Part shown: one piece after another, positions 7,560 through 15,823 of the stretch
Position numbering within the stretch: position 1 is the stretch's first letter
Layout of the letters: each line of letters opens with the position of its first letter
DNA from: an uncultured Candidatus Actinomarina sp.
Lineage (GTDB): Bacteria; Actinomycetota; Acidimicrobiia; Actinomarinales; Actinomarinaceae
Reading direction: 5' to 3'
DNA length: 42,269 nucleotides
Assembly (NCBI GenBank): GCA_902595195.1
Contig: CACJPC010000002.1
Span: 1-42,269 of the forward strand
Program-made: the position numbers and the translations under genes
Notes under the pieces: model-generated
The model's database searches: none
What the model was told of the DNA's origin: nothing
What the model saw: only the letters and a program-made list of their open reading frames with translations

Positions 7560-8995
7560 GATTCTGCCTTTAAATATGAGAGAAGACCTTGCCTACCTCC
7601 CTCTCTTCCAAATCCAGATTCCTTATATCCACCAAATGGAGATGATGGATCAAACTTGTTAAAAGTATTTGCCCAGACTACTCCAGCTTGAAGTCTGTCA
7701 GCAGTCCATAGTATTTTTGAACCTTTCTCAGTCCATACTCCAGCAGATAATCCATACTCTGTATTATTTGCTATCTCAACTGCCTCTTGAGGAGTTCTAA
7801 ATGTAAGAGTTGTGAGTACAGGACCGAATATCTCTTCCCTTGCGATTGAATATGATGGCTGGACATCTGTAAATAAAGTTGGTTTAAACCAAAACCCATT
7901 ACCAGGAAGTTCACATTCAGTTTGAAAAATCTTTCCGCCGTCTGAAACTCCTTCATTTACAAGTCCCTCAATTTTATTTAATTGTTCTTTTGAATTGATA
8001 GCACCAATATCTGTATTTTTATCAAGTGGATTACCTACTCTTAATGTTTGCATCCTTTTTTCTAATTTTGCAACAAATTCATCATGAATTGACTCTTGAA
8101 GTAACAACCTGCTACCTGCACAACAAACATGTCCTTGGTTAAAGAATATACCATTAACAACACCTTCAACAGCTTGATCTATTGCTGCATCTTCGTACAC
8201 AATATTTGCTGCTTTTCCTCCAAGTTCTAGAGTTAAACCTACATCTCGTCCTGCTAAAGATTTTTGAATTAATTTTCCAACTTGAGTTGATCCAGTAAAT
8301 GCAATTTTATTAATATCTTTATGGTTTACGATTAAAGAACCTGTAGTGCCATCGCCTGTAATAATATTTACTACACCATCTGGCAAACCAGCTTGTTCGC
8401 AAAGTTCTGCAAATAATAAAGCAGTTAACGAAGTAGTTTCTGCAGGCTTTAAAACTACAGTATTGCCAGTAGCTAAAGCTGGTGCAACCTTCCATGCCAA
8501 CATTAATAATGGGAAGTTCCATGGAATTATTTGCCCAACAACTCCATGTGGTTTTAAACTTTTAGCACCCCAAGATAAATCTATCTTGTCAGCCCAGCCA
8601 GCAAAGTAAAAGAAATTTGCAGCTACCTGAGGCAAATCAAAATCTCTTGATTCTTTTATAGGCTTTCCTCCGTCCATTGACTCTAAAACTGCAAACTCTC
8701 GAGATCTTTCTTGAATTAATCTCGCAAGCTTAAAAAGATGTTTTGATCTCTCATGGGGCGACGTATTTGACCACTTTTCAAAGCCTAGTTGCGCAGATTG
8801 GACAGCATTATCAACATCTTTCTCATTTGAAATTACTATTTTAGAAAGAACCTCTTCAGTTGATGGAGAGATTGTGTTTATATATTTTTTGCTATTTTGT
8901 TGTTGGAATTTTCCATTTATAAAATTTTGATATTTGTCTTTAATATTCACAATTTCTTGTGACTCAACTGACTCTGAATATTCCCAATTTACCAT
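7556..8995 (-). CDS. Aldehyde dehydrogenase (catalytic partner)
   Basis: This is a full-length NAD(P)-dependent aldehyde dehydrogenase of 479 aa. Visible motifs are IIPWNFPLLM (Asn160 for oxyanion binding), KPAETTSLTALLFAEL, FTGSTQVG (Rossmann turn), LELGGK with general base Glu257, FNQGHVCCAGSR with nucleophile Cys291, and EEIFGPVLTTLTF. It lies 5 bp after deoC and overlaps the pseudo-ALDH gene by 4 nt. The context suggests oxidation of the acetaldehyde that DeoC releases from deoxyribose 5-phosphate. The substrate is inferred, not read from residues. Confidence 0.9.
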   Translation of the reverse strand: MVNWEYSESVESQEIVNIKDKYQNFINGKFQQQNSKKYINTISPSTEEVLSKIVISNEKDVDNAVQSAQLGFEKWSNTSPHERSKHLFKLARLIQERSREFAVLESMDGGKPIKESRDFDLPQVAANFFYFAGWADKIDLSWGAKSLKPHGVVGQIIPWNFPLLMLAWKVAPALATGNTVVLKPAETTSLTALLFAELCEQAGLPDGVVNIITGDGTTGSLIVNHKDINKIAFTGSTQVGKLIQKSLAGRDVGLTLELGGKAANIVYEDAAIDQAVEGVVNGIFFNQGHVCCAGSRLLLQESIHDEFVAKLEKRMQTLRVGNPLDKNTDIGAINSKEQLNKIEGLVNEGVSDGGKIFQTECELPGNGFWFKPTLFTDVQPSYSIAREEIFGPVLTTLTFRTPQEAVEIANNTEYGLSAGVWTEKGSKILWTADRLQAGVVWANTFNKFDPSSPFGGYKESGFGREGGRQGLLSYLKAES

Positions 8996-9000
8996 ATGAT

Positions 9001-9936
9001 TTAACCCCTAGGAAAATAATAACTAGCTTGATATGCACCTGTCTTTAGTTTTTTAATTTGTTTAAGAACATCATCTAAAAGACTTGACGCTCCAAATCTA
9101 AATAGATCTGGAGTTAACCACTCATCTCCCATTTCCTCATTAATTAAAACTAAATACCGTATTGCATCTTTTGAGTCTCTTATGCCACCTGCAACTTTGA
9201 TTCCTGCAGAGATCCCTGTTAGATTTTTAAAGTCTAATACTGCTTTAGCCATCACATAACAAGCCTGTCTAGATGAACCAACTGATAATTTTCCTGTTGA
9301 AGTTTTAATAAAGTCAGATCCAGCAGCTAAAGAAATTAAGCTAGCTTTTCTTATATTTTCATAAGTTTTCAAATCTCCAACCTCAAGAATTGTTTTTAGA
9401 TGAACATCCCCACAAGCTTCTTTTAAAGCAACTATTTCATCATATACTTTTCTGTAGTCACCCTCTAAAAAAGCTTTTCTATTAATAACAATGTCTATCT
9501 CATCAGCTCCAGAATCAATTGCATACTTAGTGTCTAATAACTTTGACTCCATTGGAACCTGGCCACTAGGAAAATACGAAGATACCGCCGCAACTTTGAC
9601 GCCAGAATTTCCTACTTTTTCTTTTGCAATGCTGACTAAAGAAGGATAAACACAAACTGCAGCTACGTTTTTTATATCAAGATTGCTTGGATCAGGAGTA
9701 ATTGCTTTTGCTACCATTTGTGATATCTTGCCTTCAGTATCTTCACCTTCAAGTGTTGTTAAATCACACATTGAAACAATCATATTAAGTGCATCTAATT
9801 TAGAATCTTTTTTAATACTTCTAGTAGCCAAAGAGTCAACTCTCTCATTCAAGCCAACAGAATCAATCCTTGAATCAAATACAAGCTCTAAAATATCTTC
9901 CCATTTAATACTTAGAGCCGCTGTTTTATTATTCAT
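9001..9936 (-). CDS. deoC: Deoxyribose-phosphate aldolase
   Basis: DERA splits 2-deoxyribose 5-phosphate into glyceraldehyde 3-phosphate and acetaldehyde, allowing use of deoxynucleosides. The protein of 311 aa belongs to the long, human-like form rather than the short form of about 220 aa. Catalytic residues are visible: Lys211 in FIKTSTGK (Schiff base), Lys248 in IKVAGGIRD, and the aspartate of ADEIDIVINRKAF. AAVCVYPSLV is the usual strand near residue 92. It leads the three-gene operon deoC-ALDH-pseudoALDH. A 42-bp gap separates it from gltB. Confidence 0.95.
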   Translation of the reverse strand: MNNKTAALSIKWEDILELVFDSRIDSVGLNERVDSLATRSIKKDSKLDALNMIVSMCDLTTLEGEDTEGKISQMVAKAITPDPSNLDIKNVAAVCVYPSLVSIAKEKVGNSGVKVAAVSSYFPSGQVPMESKLLDTKYAIDSGADEIDIVINRKAFLEGDYRKVYDEIVALKEACGDVHLKTILEVGDLKTYENIRKASLISLAAGSDFIKTSTGKLSVGSSRQACYVMAKAVLDFKNLTGISAGIKVAGGIRDSKDAIRYLVLINEEMGDEWLTPDLFRFGASSLLDDVLKQIKKLKTGAYQASYYFPRG

Positions 9937-9978
9937 AATTTTATGGTAAATGATAAGTGGTGTTTTTAGTAGTAGTAA

Positions 9979-12900
9979 TTAATCTAATGCCTTGACATGT
10001 TCTGGTTTTTGACTTACTTCACTTTCAGTTAGATCAGCCAAGCCTCCAAAAACAGCAAACATATTTGTCCAATTATCTTGTTTTTCAAGTATCTTTTTTG
10101 CAACTTTTGAATCAGTTTTTTCGATATGCAGCTCTAAAATTGTTCTTAATTCCAAAATATCAATTTCGTTGAGTTTTCTATACTCGGGTGCAGCTTTAGA
10201 GACATATTCTTTAAAATTTTTCTGAGTACTTAAAACGATAGCTTTGCCACCAGTCATTCCAGCACCAAAGTTAAAACCTACTTTACCTAAGACTATTAAT
10301 GTCCCTCCGGTCATATATTCAGCACCATGCGCACTGCATCCTTCAACTACACCAATTCCTCCACTGTTTCTTACTCCAAATCGTTGACCAACAGTTCCTG
10401 AAATAAACAATTGACCTCCAGTTGCACCGTATAAGATAGCATTTCCAGCAGCATGATATGCTCCTTGCATTTTTTTACCTTGAGGAATAATAGTTATACT
10501 TCCCCCAGCCATGCCTTTTCCAACATAATCATTAGCATTGCCGGTTAATTTAAGATTGATACCCTCTCTGATAAAAGCACCGAAACTTTGTCCAGCAGCA
10601 CCTGACAGATTTATATACGTGGGATTTGCAATTAGTTTATCTTGGTACTTCTTTATTGATATTTCTCCAGATAATCTTGCTCCTATGCTTCTATCTTCAT
10701 TAGCTATTGGATACTGCAAAAATGAACTGCTTCCACTTTCTAATAACTTTATTACTTCTGATGTAATCCTTCTAGACAATCTTCCTTCACTGTGTCGAAT
10801 AAAACCTGGGTGTTTTTCTTCTATTGAGAAATTCATTAATAATCTATGAAGGCTTTTCGAGAGATCGTTATTTGAAATTTTTAACCCTAGCAAATCTGCT
10901 CTACCTCTTAAGTCTTCTAAATTATCTAAATTTAATTCATCTAAAAATGATGTAATATCATTTGCGATGAACCTAAATAGTTGCACAACTTGTTCAGGTG
11001 CACCTGGAAATTTTGCTCTTAAATTTTCATCCTGCGTTGCAATTCCTACAGGACAAGTATTCTCGTGACATTGACGAACCATTTTGCAACCTAAAGCCAA
11101 AAGAGGTAAAGTTCCAAAACCAAACCTATCAGCACCAAGAATAGAACCAATTATCACGTCTTTTCCTGACCTTAATCCGCCATCAACCTCAAGAAGGACC
11201 TTATGTCGCATATTGTTTTTAACTAATGCTTGATGAGTTTCACTTAAACCTAATTCCCAAGGAGATCCAGCATGCTTAATGCTTACCCATGGGCTAGCAC
11301 CTGTACCACCATCACTTCCAGCAATTGTTATAATATCTGCACCTGCTTTTGCTACTCCAACAGCAATTGTTCCTACACCAGGTTCTGAAACTAATTTAAC
11401 TGATACTGGGCAATCAGGATTAAAGGTTTTTAAATCATAAATTAACTGGGCTAAATCTTCGATTGAATAAATATCATGATGTGGTGGAGGTGATATTAGA
11501 GTAACACCTTCAACTGTATGTCTTAATTTAGCGATGTGGCTGTCAACTTTAAAGCCTGGTAGCTGACCACCCTCTCCTGGCTTTGACCCTTGTGCCATTT
11601 TAATCTGAAACTCCTCTGCAGAAGCCAAATAATCTGGTGTAACACCAAATCTTCCTGAAGCAATTTGTTTTATTTTAGAGTTTTTATTTGTTCCATATCT
11701 AGATGGATCTTCACCACCTTCACCAGAACCAGATTTTCCACCAATCTCATTCATAGCTTCAGCCAAGGCTTGATGTGCTTCTTCAGACAAAGCACCCAAA
11801 GACATAGAGCTTACTGTGAACTTACTGAATATGTCGCTTAATACTTCATCATTAAACTCTCGATTGTGTTTTAGTGTTGTTGGTAAAGTAAATAAATCTC
11901 TCAATTGAACATCTGAACGATTTTCTAAAGTAGACATATACTCATTCCAATCTTCGAGATTTCCTGATCTCACAGCTTTTTGTAACTTTAAAACTGTCTT
12001 AGGAGATGTTACATGAGTTTCAGCGCCTTTTTTGTGTTTGTAAAACCCACCAACACCATCTTCTTCTGTATTGCTTTCACCATATACTTTTAATTCGTCA
12101 TTAAAAAACTTAAAACCCAAACCCTCTGTTCTTGTTTTAGTAAATTTAAATATGTTATCTACTATTTCTTTATTTAAACCAATTACCTCATAAAGTTCTG
12201 ATCCTCTGTATGAAGAGATAGTACATATACCCATTTTTGACATTATCTTTAACAAACCCTTATTCAGTGCCTTGCTATAGTTTTCTTGAGCTTCTTCTGG
12301 TGATAAATTTAAATCTTGCGCAAGAAGTGACAATTGACGAACTCTTTCAAGTGCTAGATAAGGCCAAACTGCAGATGCACCATAAGCAATATGACAAGCT
12401 AGATCGTGGGAATCTCTTATTTCTCCTGATACTACAACTAATGAAGCTTTCAATCGTATACCTTCATCAATTAAAAAGTGATGAACTTTTGCTAGTGCCA
12501 TAAGTGAAGGAATTGCTGTTTCTCCTTCTTTTATTGTTCGATCGGACAAAATAATTACTGATTTTTTATGTTCCACAATCTCTTTTTTAATTTCTTCACA
12601 CAATTTAATTAAAGAGTTTTCCAGGGATGTTTTATTTTTAATATATGTTGTTGAAAATACTGCAGTCTTATTTTTTAATATCTTATCATTAGTTAAAGCG
12701 TCATAAGAGCTACCACTCAATATTGGAGAATTTAGAGTTATTAAATTGGCTTGTTGAGAAGTCTCTTTCAGAATTGAGCCTCTTTTACCTAAATATGTCT
12801 TAGTGGACATAACAAATCTCTCTCGAATTGGATCTATTGGTGGATTTGTGACTTGAGCAAACATTTGATGAAAATAGCGACTCAAACGGGGATTATTTTT

Positions 12901-14358
12901 GCTCATTACTGCAAGTGAAGTATCATTGCCCATTGATCCAGTTGGAATATCTCCTTTGAGCATTGGAGATAAAATTAATCTGTCTTCTTCAGGTGTATAA
13001 GCGTAATACTCAGATAACATTTCTAAATCAATTGCAACGTCTTCTTTGTCGCTGTATTTTTGATCTACTATTAAAGGTCTTGAGCTTACCCAGTCTTCGT
13101 ATGGGTTTTTATCACTTAGTTTCTGAATTACTTCACTTTCATCTAAAAGCTCATCCGTTTCTAGTCTGTATCTGATTGTTTGACCTGGTTCAAGTTGCGC
13201 AGTTTTAAATGCACCAGCCTCAACAGAAGGACAAATACCTACTTCAGAAGCTGCTAAGACATATCTGTCTGATATCATCCAACGCAAAGGCCTTAATCCA
13301 CTTCTATCTAGACCAGCAATGATATCTTTACCATCTGATGCAACAATTGCTGCAGGTCCATCCCAAGGTTCCGTGAGAAATGCATGATATTGATAAAATG
13401 CTTTCTCTTTTTTGGTAAATCTTGGATTATTTTCCCATGCAGATGGTATTAACATCTCCTGAGAATGAGCAAGAGTTCTGCCAGATCTAACTAATAGCTC
13501 TATTGCATTATCTAATTGACCAGAATCAGAGATTCCATCATCAATAAATGGTTTTAATTTCTCAATATCGTCTTTCCAAAATGAAGAAGAAGCATCAACT
13601 TCCCTTGCTTTCATCCAAGACAGATTAGATTGTATCGTATTGATCTCGCCATTATGAGCCAACATTCTAAATGGTTGCGCCTTATCCCAAGTTGAAGAAG
13701 TATTCGTTGAAAATCTTTGGTGAAATATACCAAATCTAGTTTTATAAAGTGGATTACGAAGATCCCAATAGAAATCTGATGTTTGTGTTGCTGTAAACAG
13801 TCCCTTGTAAACAACAGTTTTTGATGAACATGAGTTTATGTGTATATTTAAAAAATCAATTTCTTTAATCTTTTTCTCTAAAGTTTTTCGAAATAGAAAA
13901 AGTTTTTTTTCGAATTCTTTATGATTTTCTTTTTCAGCACTAATTATGCCTTGATAAATTGAAGGTTTAGATTTCTTTGCAAGATCACCTAAGACTTGTT
14001 TATCAGTTGGGACTTTTCTCCAATATAAATGTTTTATGCCGAATTGTTCTAGTTCTTCATTAATTAAATCTATAGATTCATCAACATTTTTAGGGTCAAA
14101 AAAACATGAGATGATTCCAATTTTAGTTTTTTCATCAAGGTCAATACTAAGCTCTTTTAATTCTGCTCTAATCAACTCAAATGGTATTTCAGTTAAAACT
14201 CCTGCACCATCTCCAGTACCATCAGCAAACTTAGCTCCTCTATGATCTAAATTAGCTAAGCATTCTAAAACTTTTAAAGTCATTCCATGTGTAGGAGGAA
14301 TGTTTCTAGAGGCTATAAATCCAACACCACATGAATCTTTTTCAGAAAAATCAAACAT
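9979..14358 (-). CDS. gltB: Glutamate synthase large subunit
   Basis: GltB makes two glutamates from glutamine and 2-oxoglutarate. Domains in order are a class II glutamine amidotransferase starting at Cys10 in EKDSCGVGF (a nine-residue propeptide would be removed), a central domain, and an FMN/2-oxoglutarate synthase barrel with SGSGEGGEDPSRYGT near residue 890. These are followed by the 3Fe-4S cysteines in CKMVRQCHENTCPVG near 1090 and the GxGxG beta helix with AAGNAILYGATGG. At 1459 aa it is slightly shorter than the usual 1480-1530. A TACAAT at 14369-14374 lies 11 nt before the ATG, so the transcript may be leaderless. No gltD (NADPH subunit) lies beside it. Confidence 0.97.
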   Translation of the reverse strand: MFDFSEKDSCGVGFIASRNIPPTHGMTLKVLECLANLDHRGAKFADGTGDGAGVLTEIPFELIRAELKELSIDLDEKTKIGIISCFFDPKNVDESIDLINEELEQFGIKHLYWRKVPTDKQVLGDLAKKSKPSIYQGIISAEKENHKEFEKKLFLFRKTLEKKIKEIDFLNIHINSCSSKTVVYKGLFTATQTSDFYWDLRNPLYKTRFGIFHQRFSTNTSSTWDKAQPFRMLAHNGEINTIQSNLSWMKAREVDASSSFWKDDIEKLKPFIDDGISDSGQLDNAIELLVRSGRTLAHSQEMLIPSAWENNPRFTKKEKAFYQYHAFLTEPWDGPAAIVASDGKDIIAGLDRSGLRPLRWMISDRYVLAASEVGICPSVEAGAFKTAQLEPGQTIRYRLETDELLDESEVIQKLSDKNPYEDWVSSRPLIVDQKYSDKEDVAIDLEMLSEYYAYTPEEDRLILSPMLKGDIPTGSMGNDTSLAVMSKNNPRLSRYFHQMFAQVTNPPIDPIRERFVMSTKTYLGKRGSILKETSQQANLITLNSPILSGSSYDALTNDKILKNKTAVFSTTYIKNKTSLENSLIKLCEEIKKEIVEHKKSVIILSDRTIKEGETAIPSLMALAKVHHFLIDEGIRLKASLVVVSGEIRDSHDLACHIAYGASAVWPYLALERVRQLSLLAQDLNLSPEEAQENYSKALNKGLLKIMSKMGICTISSYRGSELYEVIGLNKEIVDNIFKFTKTRTEGLGFKFFNDELKVYGESNTEEDGVGGFYKHKKGAETHVTSPKTVLKLQKAVRSGNLEDWNEYMSTLENRSDVQLRDLFTLPTTLKHNREFNDEVLSDIFSKFTVSSMSLGALSEEAHQALAEAMNEIGGKSGSGEGGEDPSRYGTNKNSKIKQIASGRFGVTPDYLASAEEFQIKMAQGSKPGEGGQLPGFKVDSHIAKLRHTVEGVTLISPPPHHDIYSIEDLAQLIYDLKTFNPDCPVSVKLVSEPGVGTIAVGVAKAGADIITIAGSDGGTGASPWVSIKHAGSPWELGLSETHQALVKNNMRHKVLLEVDGGLRSGKDVIIGSILGADRFGFGTLPLLALGCKMVRQCHENTCPVGIATQDENLRAKFPGAPEQVVQLFRFIANDITSFLDELNLDNLEDLRGRADLLGLKISNNDLSKSLHRLLMNFSIEEKHPGFIRHSEGRLSRRITSEVIKLLESGSSSFLQYPIANEDRSIGARLSGEISIKKYQDKLIANPTYINLSGAAGQSFGAFIREGINLKLTGNANDYVGKGMAGGSITIIPQGKKMQGAYHAAGNAILYGATGGQLFISGTVGQRFGVRNSGGIGVVEGCSAHGAEYMTGGTLIVLGKVGFNFGAGMTGGKAIVLSTQKNFKEYVSKAAPEYRKLNEIDILELRTILELHIEKTDSKVAKKILEKQDNWTNMFAVFGGLADLTESEVSQKPEHVKALD

Positions 14359-14399
14359 AATTCAGAATATTGTAATTCATTTAAGCCCAAATTGAAAGA

Positions 14400-14457
14400 T
14401 GAAAATCAGCCAAACAATCAAAAAGGGGGAAACCTTATGAGATATGGCTGATTTTCA
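14400..14457. terminator. 13-bp stem with long loop between amt and gltB
   Basis: The arms TGAAAATCAGCCA (14400-14412) and TGGCTGATTTTCA (14445-14457) match perfectly around a 32-nt loop that contains a run of five G on the plus strand. Read on the minus strand it follows the amt stop and is trailed by TCTTTCAATTT. It is a probable terminator or attenuator of amt. gltB has its own -10 beyond it. Confidence 0.5.
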
Positions 14458-14468
14458 ACCTTTGTTAT

Positions 14469-15671
14469 CTATTTTTTAAGAATAAAATCTCCATAAGCGG
14501 TAGTCCCGTGCTCAGAAGCATCCAAGCCCGCAATTTCCTCTTCTGGGGTTACTCTTAAACCAACTGCTGAATCAATAGCTTTTAGGACAATAAATGATGT
14601 TATGTATGCCCATGCAGCTATTGCAAGCATACCAATGATTTGAGGCACAAATAATGAACTTCCTCCATTAATTAAACCATCATTAGTATCAAATATAGCA
14701 ACAGCAAGAACACCCCATGCACCACATACTCCGTGGACTGAGATAGCACCTACTGCATCGTCGAAACCTTTCTTTTCAATGAAATTGATTGAATACACTA
14801 CTAGAACACCTGAGACTAAACCAATTAATACTGCTCCCAAATTGTTCACGTTAGCACAACCTGCTGTAATGCCTACAAGTCCTGCAAGAGCACCATTTAA
14901 AGTCATGCTCACGTCAGGCTTTCCAGAGATCATAGATGTATACATTGCAGAAATAGATGCTGCCGCAGCAGACAATGTTGTGGTAACTGCAATAGATGCG
15001 AGATCAACATCAACAGCAGCTAATGCTGAACCAACATTGAATCCATACCAACCAAACCATAAAATAAATACTCCAAGTGCACCAGCAACCATGGAGCTGC
15101 CTGGTAATGGAAGGGGTGAACCTTGATCATCGTACTTTCCAATTCTTGGGCCTACAACTGTAACTGCAGCAAGAGCTGCAAATCCACCAACCATATGAAC
15201 AACTCCTGAACCGGCAAAATCAATAAATCCTAAATCGCCAAGCCATCCCTGACCACTCCATACCCAATGGGTAACAATTGGATATATTAAACCGCAAATA
15301 AAAGGTTGGAACAATAGATAAGCACTAAATTTAGTTCTTTCAGCTACGGCACCAGAAACTATAGTTGCAGCAGTTGCTGCGAATACGACTTGAAAGAAAT
15401 ATGTTAAAGAGTCCCCTTCAAGGAAGAAGTTACCATACGCTAGAAAACCTCCGAGTGTTGTGCCTCCATAAGCTAAAGCAAAACCAAAAGCCCAATAAGT
15501 TATTGCACCAACAGAAAAATCCATAAAGTTTTTCATAACAATATTTACTGAGTTCTTAGATCTTGTAAACCCTGTCTCAACCAACATAAAACCTGGTTGC
15601 ATAAACATTACTAAAATACCTGCGATGACTACCCACAGGCTGTCAACTGAATTTACTATCATTGATTCCAT
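14469..15671 (-). CDS. amt: Ammonium transporter (Amt/MEP/Rh family)
   Basis: This 400-aa protein with about eleven membrane helices conducts ammonium across the cytoplasmic membrane. It starts with VDSLWVVIAGILVMFMQPGFMLVETGFTR, the classic first helices, and contains DFAGSGVVHMVGG and SVHGVCGAWGVLAVAIF with the twin pore histidines. The C-terminus ends in TPEEEIAGLDASEHGTTAY, the conserved tail that couples to PII proteins. No glnK/glnB follows it, unlike in most Actinobacteria. AAGGAG precedes the ATG. A GlnR-like box lies 60-100 bp upstream, so expression is probably induced under nitrogen limitation. Confidence 0.97.
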   Translation of the reverse strand: MESMIVNSVDSLWVVIAGILVMFMQPGFMLVETGFTRSKNSVNIVMKNFMDFSVGAITYWAFGFALAYGGTTLGGFLAYGNFFLEGDSLTYFFQVVFAATAATIVSGAVAERTKFSAYLLFQPFICGLIYPIVTHWVWSGQGWLGDLGFIDFAGSGVVHMVGGFAALAAVTVVGPRIGKYDDQGSPLPLPGSSMVAGALGVFILWFGWYGFNVGSALAAVDVDLASIAVTTTLSAAAASISAMYTSMISGKPDVSMTLNGALAGLVGITAGCANVNNLGAVLIGLVSGVLVVYSINFIEKKGFDDAVGAISVHGVCGAWGVLAVAIFDTNDGLINGGSSLFVPQIIGMLAIAAWAYITSFIVLKAIDSAVGLRVTPEEEIAGLDASEHGTTAYGDFILKK

Positions 15672-15732
15672 TTTTTCTCCTTTTATTAAGTCTCAAATCT
15701 ACTAGGTGAATAAATTAAATTGTTAGAAAAAA

Positions 15733-15770
15733 GTTAAATGATTATTACTGAAATGTTTCTTAAATGTTAC
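15733..15770 (-). promoter_or_regulatory. GlnR-type operator upstream of amt
   Basis: On the minus strand the sequence reads GTAAC-N6-GAAAC-N6-GTAAT-N6-TTAAC. The actinobacterial GlnR consensus is GTnAC-n6-GaAAC, given twice with 6-bp spacing. The first half is exact, and the second half differs by one and two bases. It lies 62-99 bp before the amt start codon, where GlnR activates amtB in Streptomyces and mycobacteria. The regulator itself is not in the window. Confidence 0.65.
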
Positions 15771-15823
15771 AAATTTGAAGTCATTTTTTATTTAATGAAT
15801 GTAAAAATCGCTATCCTTATTGC

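Noticed and set aside
14435-14451. Mini-ORF (M-R-Y-G-stop) with AGGGGG upstream in the amt-gltB hairpin loop
   Set aside because: It is on the strand opposite to both genes, has no downstream plus-strand gene, and is likely chance.
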